Of a DNA stretch of 11,997 nucleotides, positions 1-7,150 are shown piece by piece (position 1 is the first letter of the stretch; each line of letters opens with the position of its first letter). Source of the stretch: Saprospiraceae bacterium (GTDB lineage: Bacteria > Bacteroidota > Bacteroidia > Chitinophagales > Saprospiraceae); contig JACMLK010000489.1 of assembly GCA_014379665.1 (NCBI GenBank), positions 1 to 11,997 of the forward strand, in the 5' to 3' direction. The translations under genes and the position numbers were made by a program. The notes under the pieces were generated by a model that saw only the letters and a list, made by a program, of their open reading frames with translations, was not told where the DNA came from and did not search any database.

Positions 1-1
1 A

Positions 2-1468
2 TTGAGTTATGTTATGGAGTCTCCGCACGAAAAAAAAGTCATTTGGACAGGTAGCGATGATGGTTTGGTTCATATATCAAAGGATGGTGGTATCCATTGG
101 CAAAATGTGACACCGCCCGGATTGAAAGAATGTCTCATTAATGCCATCGAAGTCTCTCCTCATTCTCCCGGTACCATATATATTGCCACGACAAGGTATA
201 AGTTTAATGATCATACTCCTGCTTTGTACAAAACTTCAGATTACGGAAAAACATGGTCAAACATCAGTAAGGGAATACCTGATGGTGCATTTACCCGCGT
301 AGTGAGAGAAGATCAGGTACGCAAAGATTTACTTTTTGCCGGCACTGAAACCGGCATTTATATTTCGTGGAATGGTGGCAAAGAATGGTCGCCATTTCAA
401 CTGAATTTACCAATAACCCCTATTACTGACCTGAAAGTACATATGGGTAATTTGATTGCTGCTACTTCAGGTCGTTCATTCTGGATATTGGATGATCTTG
501 GTTTCATAAGACAATATCAAAAGGATACTTCCGCTTTTGTACTTTATCAACCCGACCCTGTGATCCTGGCCAATGGTTCAAGTGAACTGGATGCTCCATC
601 GCCGGAATTCAAAGGTTCACACCCCACACGTGGAGTTAACCCTGCCACAGGAGCCGTTTTTTACTACCAGCTACCGGATCCAAAACCCGGTGATGTGCTG
701 TTAATGGAGATCAAAGATGAAATGGGTAAACCGGTACGTTCTTTCAGTTCAAAAAAGGATTCTCTCTTTATGAAGTATGACGGAGGTCCACCGGCAGAAC
801 CGGTCCTTCCAAAAGCGAAAGGACTCAATAGATTTGTCTGGAATCTTCGTCATCAGACTGCTCCCGGTATTCCCGGTGTCTATATTGAAAGCAGTTACAG
901 GGGACATAAAGCTATTCCCGGAAAGTATTCGGTAGAACTGAAAATCGGTGACCGTTCGTTGCGTACAAATGTAGATATAAAAACAAATGTCCTGTATCCT
1001 ACAGATGCAAAAACTTACTTCGAATATCATTCCCTGATGAGTGAAATGGAAAAAGAAGTTACAGACATGCATCAAATGGTGAATATGATATTCAATAAGC
1101 GACTTCAAATGGAACAAATTATTGCTTCACTTACCGATGAAGTAAAATTTAAGTCTATAAAGGATGAAGGTGTTCTTTTTGTTAAATCCCTCAAACAATG
1201 GGATGAGGAGATGGTACAACGCAAATCTAAAGCTTATGATGACGTGGAGAATTTTCCTAATAAGTTCACGGCTAACTATATGTTTTTGATCAATCAGACT
1301 GAAAGTGATATTCCTCGTGTAAACCAATCTTCTCTTGATCGCCTGAAAGAGTTAAATGAGGAATGGTCGGTATTGCAAGCCAGAGGGAATGAATTTCTGA
1401 ATAAAAATATTCCTGCTTTCAACAGGCAATTATGGGATGTTGGCATTGGGGCCATTTGGAAAAATTGA
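2..1468 (+). CDS. BNR/VPS10-type beta-propeller protein, C-terminal part (5'-truncated)
   Basis: The frame is open to the left edge, so the true start lies upstream and the TTG at base 2 is not a credible start. About 488 residues remain; from general knowledge of such proteins I expect roughly 1000 in total. Three Asp-box (BNR) turns are visible: SKDGGIHW (residues 26-33), TSDYGKTW (78-85) and the degenerate SWNGGKEW (122-129), each beginning a beta-propeller blade. The propeller closes near [10 protein letters not shown] (156-165), a phrase typical of sortilin/VPS10-like, photosystem-II-assembly-factor-like Bacteroidota proteins. Residues about 211-330 ([15 protein letters not shown], then a [12 protein letters not shown] segment) look like a FlgD/Ig-like beta-sandwich, and about 330-488 is mainly helical and charged. 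Such proteins are usually exported. They are often annotated as glycosyl hydrolases, but Asp boxes alone do not show enzymatic activity and no catalytic site can be assigned here. It ends at a TGA 45 bases from the convergent hydrolase gene, with no convincing terminator between. Confidence 0.85.
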   Translation: MSYVMESPHEKKVIWTGSDDGLVHISKDGGIHWQNVTPPGLKECLINAIEVSPHSPGTIYIATTRYKFNDHTPALYKTSDYGKTWSNISKGIPDGAFTRVVREDQVRKDLLFAGTETGIYISWNGGKEWSPFQLNLPITPITDLKVHMGNLIAATSGRSFWILDDLGFIRQYQKDTSAFVLYQPDPVILANGSSELDAPSPEFKGSHPTRGVNPATGAVFYYQLPDPKPGDVLLMEIKDEMGKPVRSFSSKKDSLFMKYDGGPPAEPVLPKAKGLNRFVWNLRHQTAPGIPGVYIESSYRGHKAIPGKYSVELKIGDRSLRTNVDIKTNVLYPTDAKTYFEYHSLMSEMEKEVTDMHQMVNMIFNKRLQMEQIIASLTDEVKFKSIKDEGVLFVKSLKQWDEEMVQRKSKAYDDVENFPNKFTANYMFLINQTESDIPRVNQSSLDRLKELNEEWSVLQARGNEFLNKNIPAFNRQLWDVGIGAIWKN

Positions 1469-1513
1469 AGAGACAAATGGTGGTTCTGAAAGAATGAATA
1501 CCCGAATTGTCTG

Positions 1514-2557
1514 TTATAAATCAATTTTGGTATTCCCTTCATTCACGCCCTTCATAAAAGAAATCAGTCCGGACATATATTTTTCCTGATCATCATACAT
1601 ACACATGTGGCTGCCTTCGCTACAATACAGATATGTTCCGTTTTGAACTTCAGTTGCCATCCATTTCATATGTTCCGGATCCATGGTGTCATGTTGTGCT
1701 CCTATCACCAATGTCGGTGCCTTGATTTCTTTTAATCTGTCTTTTACATCCCAATTTTCTAATTTTCCTGAAACTCCGAATTCACTTGGTCCCTGCATGG
1801 TCACGTATAGTGATTGATTTAATCGTCCGAAAGATCGCACTACAGGCTCAGGCCAGGATTCAAGTGGTAATCGGAGGATATGTTTTGTGTAAAAATGAGG
1901 ATATAATAACTCCATATATTTAGGATTGGCAAAATCACCTTTTGCCTCTATTATTCTGATTGTGTCCAGCACCTTGGGATCCATTTGTTTTGCCAGCACA
2001 TCATCGGCATATTTGCCGTATTCAGGGGCACTTGACATCATATTCGAGATGATCAGTCCTTTGAGATTCTCCTGATACTTCAAACCATATTCCATAGCAA
2101 GAATTCCTCCCCACGAATGTCCAAGCAGATAAAAATTATCTTTGGTGAGATTCAGGGCTTTTCTGACCTGTTCCACTTCATCCACATAACGTCCGAGATC
2201 CCACAAAGTAGTATCATTTGGATTATCTGAAAATCCACAACCAAGCTGATCGTAATATATAATTTCAATACCTTCGGCAGGTAAGAAACTTTCAAAACAT
2301 TCAAAGTATTCATGTGTGGCCCCGGGCCCTCCGTTGAGAAGTAATAACTTCAGAGATGGATTATTTCCTATGGTTTTAGTCCATACATTCAATTTTCCAT
2401 TAGTTGTTTCTATTGGGATGACATGGATGCCACCGGTTTTTATTCCCGTCTCATTGCTTTTAAAATATGTTGCCGCTAAATTGTTCTCGTTCTTTTGTTT
2501 GCAACTGTTTAAGGAGCCAATTGCAATCAAAGAGAAAAGCAATAATATTCTATTCAT
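1514..2557 (-). CDS. Lipoprotein alpha/beta-hydrolase, proline iminopeptidase (peptidase S33) family
   Basis: This 347-residue protein probably removes N-terminal residues, classically proline, from short peptides in the cell envelope. Residues 1-19 form a lipoprotein signal with lipobox LNSC (Cys19). The following KQKNEN has one acidic residue, so a surface-export signal is not evident and a periplasm-facing location is likelier. The S33 layout is complete: oxyanion-region NGGPG (75-79), DQLGCGFS (103-110), nucleophile elbow GHSWGG with Ser148, probable acid Asp290 in QHDTMDP, and probable catalytic His317 in GSHMCMYDD. The GSH-M-x-DD ending resembles the Bacillus coagulans/tricorn-factor F1 type of proline iminopeptidase. 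A helical cap lies around residues 175-265. The canonical HGGPG motif has Asn instead of His at its first position. Apart from the lipoprotein leader, length and architecture fit the family. The ATG at 2557 is preceded by AT-rich sequence without a Shine-Dalgarno. The gene is divergent from the SusC gene. Family assignment is firm; proline specificity is inferred. Confidence 0.9.
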   Translation of the reverse strand: MNRILLLFSLIAIGSLNSCKQKNENNLAATYFKSNETGIKTGGIHVIPIETTNGKLNVWTKTIGNNPSLKLLLLNGGPGATHEYFECFESFLPAEGIEIIYYDQLGCGFSDNPNDTTLWDLGRYVDEVEQVRKALNLTKDNFYLLGHSWGGILAMEYGLKYQENLKGLIISNMMSSAPEYGKYADDVLAKQMDPKVLDTIRIIEAKGDFANPKYMELLYPHFYTKHILRLPLESWPEPVVRSFGRLNQSLYVTMQGPSEFGVSGKLENWDVKDRLKEIKAPTLVIGAQHDTMDPEHMKWMATEVQNGTYLYCSEGSHMCMYDDQEKYMSGLISFMKGVNEGNTKIDL

Positions 2558-2725
2558 TTCTAATTATTATTTTGGTTAAATTGTAAATAAAATTATTATA
2601 AAATCAATACTAATAAAAACCCGAACAAATATATTAATAAAAACACTACCTGCCATATATATATTTACTTATTTTCGCTTTTCAGTTCATGATTTTCAAT
2701 TAGTAATCAAAACAATTTTAGTAAT
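2558..2725. promoter_or_regulatory. AT-rich divergent intergenic region between hydrolase and susC-like genes
   Basis: This 168-base gap must carry the promoters of both divergent genes. It is dominated by A/T runs. For the plus-strand susC-like gene the nearest matches to TAnnTTTG are imperfect: TATATTTA at 2660-2667 and TATTTTCG at 2670-2677, neither with a TTG box at the right distance. A 10-base direct repeat, TAATAAAAAC, occurs at 2611-2620 and 2635-2644. The base sequence before the susC-like ATG is A/T-rich with no Shine-Dalgarno, as is usual in this phylum. No hairpin strong enough to be a terminator or riboswitch is apparent. Confidence 0.5.
2626..2633 (-). promoter_or_regulatory. 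Candidate -7 promoter element for the hydrolase gene
   Basis: On the minus strand this reads TATATTTG, an exact match to the Bacteroidota primary-sigma -7 consensus TAnnTTTG. It lies about 70 bases before the hydrolase ATG, a sensible distance. No clear TTTG-type -33 element is seen about 20 bases upstream (the region reads ATATGGCAG), so the call rests on one element inside very AT-rich DNA where chance matches are common. Confidence 0.35.
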
Positions 2726-5707
2726 ATGAAACAGCAATTAAAACTTTTTATGTTGGTGATCTGGAGTCTGATATGCACCTCAGTTGCGTTGTTGGCTCAG
2801 AAATCTTTCAACGGAATGGTGTCCGATGGGAATGGTGATCCACTTATTGGGGTCTCTATTACACTGAAAGGCTCCAATACCGGAACTATTTCGGATATTG
2901 ATGGTATGTATTCCATCAAATTGCCTTCAGATAATGGCATCCTTCAATTTTCATACATTGGGTTCGGTCAGGTAGAAATCGATATAGCTACCGCAGGCAA
3001 TCCTCTAAATGTGACTATGAGAGATGATGTCAACTTTTTGGATGAGGTAGTAGTCACAGGTCTGGCGACTAACGTTAAACGTTCCAATCTGGCCAATTCT
3101 GTGGCAAGGATTGATGCAGCTGATCTGACAGGACTTACGCCACAGTCCACGGTGGATGGAGCACTTTACGGAAAATTTAAAGGGGCAGAGATTCGCGCCA
3201 ACTCAGGAGCTCCTGGGGGTGGTCTTTCTTTCAAACTTCGTGGTACCACCTCGATAAACGGTTCTTCACAGCCACTGATCATACTGGATGGGATATTTGT
3301 CGATAATTCATCATTACCTGCAGGACTCAATGTAGTTTCTGCAGCTGCAAGTGGTGGCAGTACATCTAATCAGGACAACCCATCCAATAGACTTGCCGAC
3401 CTGAATCCGAATGATATTGAATCTGTTGAAATACTTAAAGGTGCATCTGCTGCCGCTATCTACGGTTCAAGAGCTTCAGGTGGTGTCGTCATTATTACTA
3501 CAAAAAGAGGTTTTGAAGGTCCCACCAGGTATGAAGTCGCACAATCTGTAGGTCAGACAACCATGCTTAATCCATTGGGCGTCAGACAGTGGGATGAAGC
3601 AAAAGTATTAGGGTCTGCTTTCGCCGATGATATTGCAGCATTCAGAGCGGCTCAATCCGCGGGAAAGCTGCACAACTATGAAGATTTGTTGTTTGGAAAC
3701 ACCGGTTTACTGACAAATACCAGGTTTAGTATGACAGGAGGTGATGCAAAATCTAAATTCTTTTTTGGTGCAGGTTATAAAAATGAAGAAGGTATTGTAG
3801 AAAACACCGGATATGAAAAAATATCCGGAAGAATCAATTTTGATCATCAGTTATCAAACATTATTGATGTAAATCTTTCTACAAATTATATCTGGTCTTC
3901 AGCTGACCGTGGTTTTTTCAATAATGATAATTCGGGAACAACGATGGGGATAGCCTTAACATCTACCCCATCATGGGCACAATTATTGCCGGATGAAAGA
4001 GGCAATTATCCTTCCAACCCATATGCACCTTCAAATTTTCTTGAAACTGCTGCAAAAATCACCAACAATGAAACTGTAAACAGGTTTATTGCGGGAGGAA
4101 CGGTCACATCAAAATTGTTTACAAGAGATAACAGTTCATTGAAATTGATACTGCGTGGTGGAGCGGACTTTTATAATCTCAATACGCAGGCCATATTTCC
4201 GAATACTGTCCAATTTCAGCGTGACGGAGCCGGTCTGAATGGCGTTTCAGTTCAGGGATTTACCAAAAACCTCAACACAAATGTGGCGGCATTTCTGGTA
4301 CATACCTATGACATGAGTTCAGGCCTGAACCTTAGAACTTCATTTGGGGTGACAAATGAAAAATTTAATCGCAACACTATTTTGGGTCAGGGAACAAACC
4401 TGATTGGTATTCAAACCAATCTGGATCAGTCAGGTTCAAGAAATATAACTCAGGTACGTTTGATTCAGGAAGATAAAGGCTTTTTTGCTCAGGAAGAAGT
4501 CAACTATAAAGATAAAATTATTGCCACTGTAGGACTTCGCGGAGATAAATCTTCCAATAACAGCGATGTCAATAAATTATATTATTATCCTAAAGCAAAT
4601 ATTGCAATAAATCTGCACAAATTGGGATTATTTGAAGAAGATGGTTTTTTTGATCTGGTAAAAATCAGGGCTGCCTATGGGGAATCTGGCAATTTTGCCG
4701 CATTTGGTGCTAAATCTACTATCCTTAATTCATCCATAGTCAATGGGATAGCAGGTGTGGCGGTCCCAACTCTGCTCGGTAATTCTGCTGTTGGTCCTGA
4801 AAGACAAAAAGAATTGGAATTCGGTTTCGATCTTGGGTTTTTAAAGAATTTTGGTCTTGATTTTACCTATTATATCAAAAATGTTGATGACTTGCTTCTG
4901 AATGCAGATTTACCTGCATCTTCAGGTTTTGTAAATCAGGTAACCAATGCTGCTGCGCTTCAAAATAAAGGGATTGAAATTGGTTTGAATTTGGGACTCA
5001 TAAATACCAAAGAATTAAAGTGGCTTGCCAGATTTAACTTCTGGAAAAATGAGGCCAACGTGACCAGATTGGATGTACCGGCATTTACTACCGGTGGTTT
5101 CGCTAATTTTTTAGGCAATTTTATGGTCAAAGAAGGATTTAGCCCTACAACCATTATTGGTGTCGGTCCTAAGCCGACGGTCACACTGAACGGTACAGGT
5201 GAACCTACTTTGCAAGTCTATGGAAACGCAGAACCGGATTTTCAATTATCCTGGCAAAATCAGTTGTCTTTTGGCAATTTTGATTTCAGTATGTTATGGC
5301 ACTGGAAAAAAGGTGGTGCAAACATTAATCTCTCCGCGTTATTATTTGATCTCAATGAAACCACATGGGATTTTGATGACAAAGGTTTGGACCCATCTGG
5401 TGCTTTGGCAAACGGACCATACAGATTGGCCCAACTTGGCGCAAATACAGAACCCTACGTGGAAGATTCAGGATATATAAGACTTCGGGAAGTTGGTATA
5501 TATTATCGGGTTGGTAAAGGCAAATTAATTCCAGGTGCAGAAGTGAAATTTGGTGTATCAGGAAATAATCTGATCAATATTTTTGACTACAGAAGTTATG
5601 ATCCTGAGGTGTCAAACTTTGGGGCCGGCGGTCTTTCTACGGGTGTGGAGGTAAATCCTTTCCCATCAGCCAAAAGGTTTGATTTTCATATTATAGCCAA
5701 TTTCTGA
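2726..5707 (+). CDS. SusC/RagA-like TonB-dependent outer-membrane transporter
   Basis: This 993-residue protein should form the 22-stranded barrel that imports an oligomeric nutrient with energy from TonB-ExbBD. A signal peptide covers residues 1-24 (cleavage near LLA/QK). Residues about 27-100 are the carboxypeptidase-regulatory-like beta-sandwich, including GSNTGTISDIDGMYSI. A TonB box follows in LDEVVVTG (105-112). The plug spans about 115-262 and contains the SusC signatures LRGTTSINGSSQPLIILDGI and the stretch LNPNDIESVEILKGASAA continuing to SGGVVIITTKRG. The barrel occupies about 263-993 with the typical late motifs SGYIRLREVGIYY and YRSYDPE, and ends in an aromatic residue (IIANF). 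There is no STN domain, so it is unlikely to signal to an anti-sigma factor. Size and domain order are normal for the family. It heads a two-gene unit with the SusD-like gene 29 bases downstream. The substrate cannot be read from the sequence; no glycosidase or polysaccharide-locus regulator is adjacent. Confidence 0.97.
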   Translation: MKQQLKLFMLVIWSLICTSVALLAQKSFNGMVSDGNGDPLIGVSITLKGSNTGTISDIDGMYSIKLPSDNGILQFSYIGFGQVEIDIATAGNPLNVTMRDDVNFLDEVVVTGLATNVKRSNLANSVARIDAADLTGLTPQSTVDGALYGKFKGAEIRANSGAPGGGLSFKLRGTTSINGSSQPLIILDGIFVDNSSLPAGLNVVSAAASGGSTSNQDNPSNRLADLNPNDIESVEILKGASAAAIYGSRASGGVVIITTKRGFEGPTRYEVAQSVGQTTMLNPLGVRQWDEAKVLGSAFADDIAAFRAAQSAGKLHNYEDLLFGNTGLLTNTRFSMTGGDAKSKFFFGAGYKNEEGIVENTGYEKISGRINFDHQLSNIIDVNLSTNYIWSSADRGFFNNDNSGTTMGIALTSTPSWAQLLPDERGNYPSNPYAPSNFLETAAKITNNETVNRFIAGGTVTSKLFTRDNSSLKLILRGGADFYNLNTQAIFPNTVQFQRDGAGLNGVSVQGFTKNLNTNVAAFLVHTYDMSSGLNLRTSFGVTNEKFNRNTILGQGTNLIGIQTNLDQSGSRNITQVRLIQEDKGFFAQEEVNYKDKIIATVGLRGDKSSNNSDVNKLYYYPKANIAINLHKLGLFEEDGFFDLVKIRAAYGESGNFAAFGAKSTILNSSIVNGIAGVAVPTLLGNSAVGPERQKELEFGFDLGFLKNFGLDFTYYIKNVDDLLLNADLPASSGFVNQVTNAAALQNKGIEIGLNLGLINTKELKWLARFNFWKNEANVTRLDVPAFTTGGFANFLGNFMVKEGFSPTTIIGVGPKPTVTLNGTGEPTLQVYGNAEPDFQLSWQNQLSFGNFDFSMLWHWKKGGANINLSALLFDLNETTWDFDDKGLDPSGALANGPYRLAQLGANTEPYVEDSGYIRLREVGIYYRVGKGKLIPGAEVKFGVSGNNLINIFDYRSYDPEVSNFGAGGLSTGVEVNPFPSAKRFDFHIIANF

Positions 5708-5736
5708 TTTTATTAATAACAAATAAAAATTTAACA

Positions 5737-7026
5737 ATGAAATATATATTTTATTTATCATTTCTGATCTTTTCGATCACATTTATCCCTTCCTGCAATA
5801 TAGATGATTTGGCGAATCCAAATGGTCCAAGTCTGGAAGGTTTCGTAGGCACCAAAAGTGAATTACAGACTTTAGTCACCGGTAGTGAAGATCTTCTGAG
5901 GCAGGATGTTAGTTTCTATTATGATGTGGTGTCTATTATTGGCAGAGAATATTATTTCTTTACAGGTTCTGATCCGCGATATACCGGTGAAGTGCTTGGA
6001 AAAGGAAATTCTACACTGGATAGAGCAGGTTTTTATGGTACAAGACCATATTATGGGAGGTACAGGAATGTCAAGAATCTGAATCTTTTGATTGAAGTCG
6101 CGGACAAATCCACACTAATAACTCCGGCTGAGGCAAAGGGTTATAAGGGATATGCCAAAACAATGCAGGCTTATGAACTTCATCTGGCGCTTAATCTTCA
6201 ATACAAAAACGGGATAAGAACGGATGTAAAAGATCCAAAGAATCTAGGACCATTTTTGTCTTATGAAAATTCGCTTGCCGAAATCGCAAAACTTTTGGAT
6301 GAAGCAAATACAGACTTGCAGGGAGCAACTTTTTCATTTACACTCTCAGATGCCATGAAAGATTTTGCGACAGCTTCGGAGTTTGCAAAATTTAACAGAG
6401 CACTCGCTGCCAGAATAGCATTATATCAGGGGAATAATGATGGTGCACTTGCAAAACTGGCTGATTCTTTTTTAGATCTAAATGGGGATTTTAATAAGGG
6501 GCCTGCACGTTTTTATTCGCTTGCAGGTGGAGACTTTCCCAATAATATCTATAGACAACCCGATCAGGCGGATGCTATCATTGTGCAACAGAGTAATGTG
6601 TCTAATCTTCAGTCAGGTGACCTGAGGGGCTCCAAATTTTTACAAAGAACAGCCTCGCTAACGCTGGATGGATTATCAGGTACGCACGACGCTTTTGTTT
6701 TCAAATCATTTGAAGACTATGTGGCGCTTATAAGAAATGAAGAGCTTATCCTCATTTATGCCGAAGCCAACATAACAAAAAATGCAAGTGAAAGCCTGAA
6801 AGCAATTAATATTATCAGAAACCATCATGGGCTGGCAAATTATGGTGGTAGCACAAGTGCGGCTGATTTACTTTTGGAAGTGAGTAACCAAAGAAGATAT
6901 TCGCTGTTTGGCGAAGGACATCGCTGGGTGGATATGAGGAGATGGGGTAGACTTGCCGAGCTTCCAAAAGACAGGCCTGATGATGATGTATGGGAACAAT
7001 TGCCAAGACCTATATCAGAAAATTAA
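5737..7026 (+). CDS. SusD/RagB-like substrate-binding surface lipoprotein
   Basis: This 429-residue lipoprotein is the expected lid and binding partner of the SusC-like barrel encoded just upstream. The signal peptide ends in lipobox IPSC with Cys20, followed by NIDD; the early acidic pair fits the surface-export signals known for Bacteroidota lipoproteins. Helical TPR-like segments cover about 105-240 (YRNVKNLNLLIEVAD, the helix pairs around 135-160 and 175-195, and KFNRALAARIALYQG). The C-terminal SusD/RagB signature is clear: IRNEELILIYAEA (332-344), AINIIRNHHGL (356-366), and NQRRYSLFGEGHRWVDMRRW (384-403), ending in the usual proline-rich PRPISEN. It is shorter than classical glycan-binding SusD proteins (often over 500 residues), but no domain boundary looks broken, so I take it as a compact complete member. 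The start has an A/T-rich leader and no Shine-Dalgarno. The ligand is unknown. Confidence 0.95.
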   Translation: MKYIFYLSFLIFSITFIPSCNIDDLANPNGPSLEGFVGTKSELQTLVTGSEDLLRQDVSFYYDVVSIIGREYYFFTGSDPRYTGEVLGKGNSTLDRAGFYGTRPYYGRYRNVKNLNLLIEVADKSTLITPAEAKGYKGYAKTMQAYELHLALNLQYKNGIRTDVKDPKNLGPFLSYENSLAEIAKLLDEANTDLQGATFSFTLSDAMKDFATASEFAKFNRALAARIALYQGNNDGALAKLADSFLDLNGDFNKGPARFYSLAGGDFPNNIYRQPDQADAIIVQQSNVSNLQSGDLRGSKFLQRTASLTLDGLSGTHDAFVFKSFEDYVALIRNEELILIYAEANITKNASESLKAINIIRNHHGLANYGGSTSAADLLLEVSNQRRYSLFGEGHRWVDMRRWGRLAELPKDRPDDDVWEQLPRPISEN

Positions 7027-7037
7027 ATATTTTTTTA

Positions 7038-7081
7038 AAAGAAACACTCATCTTTGTTAAATCAGAGGTGGGTGTTTCTTT
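7038..7081 (+). terminator. Rho-independent-type terminator hairpin after the susCD-like genes
   Basis: The arms AAAGAAACACTCATC (7038-7052) and GGTGGGTGTTTCTTT (7067-7081) pair over 15 positions, with 13 Watson-Crick pairs and two G-T wobbles on the plus-strand RNA, around a 14-base loop. It starts 12 bases after the SusD stop, and the descending arm runs into TTTCTTTGTTT. Because the outer pairs are A/T, transcripts arriving on the minus strand from the gene ending at 7151 would also form a hairpin followed by a T-containing tail, so it may serve both convergent units. Confidence 0.75.
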
Positions 7082-7150
7082 GTTTACGATCTGTTAAAAT
7101 TCACAACACTCTCTACCAATAAAAAACTAAAACTTCGTTACAAATTTTAA

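Noticed and set aside
2..1468. Sialidase assignment for the propeller protein on the basis of Asp boxes
   Set aside because: Asp boxes are structural turns shared by many propellers; no sialidase arginine triad or catalytic Asp/Tyr/Glu set can be identified in the visible part.
1469..1513. Possible terminator between the convergent propeller and hydrolase genes (AGACAA near 1470 pairing with TTGTCT near 1508)
   Set aside because: Only about six base pairs enclose a loop of roughly 30 bases, with no T-tract; this is too weak to call.
749..1542. Three minus-strand open frames opposite the propeller gene
   Set aside because: They have low-complexity, Phe/Ile/His-rich translations, no family signature, and lie opposite a strongly conserved coding frame or overlap its end; they are shadow frames.
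2655..2666. ATATATATATAT tract in the divergent region as a repeat or DNA-binding palindrome
   Set aside because: A simple alternating A/T run is expected in DNA this AT-rich and is not specific evidence of an operator.
5199..5480. Plus-strand 93-codon open frame inside the SusC-like gene
   Set aside because: It sits in another frame over conserved barrel-coding sequence and has no recognisable domain.
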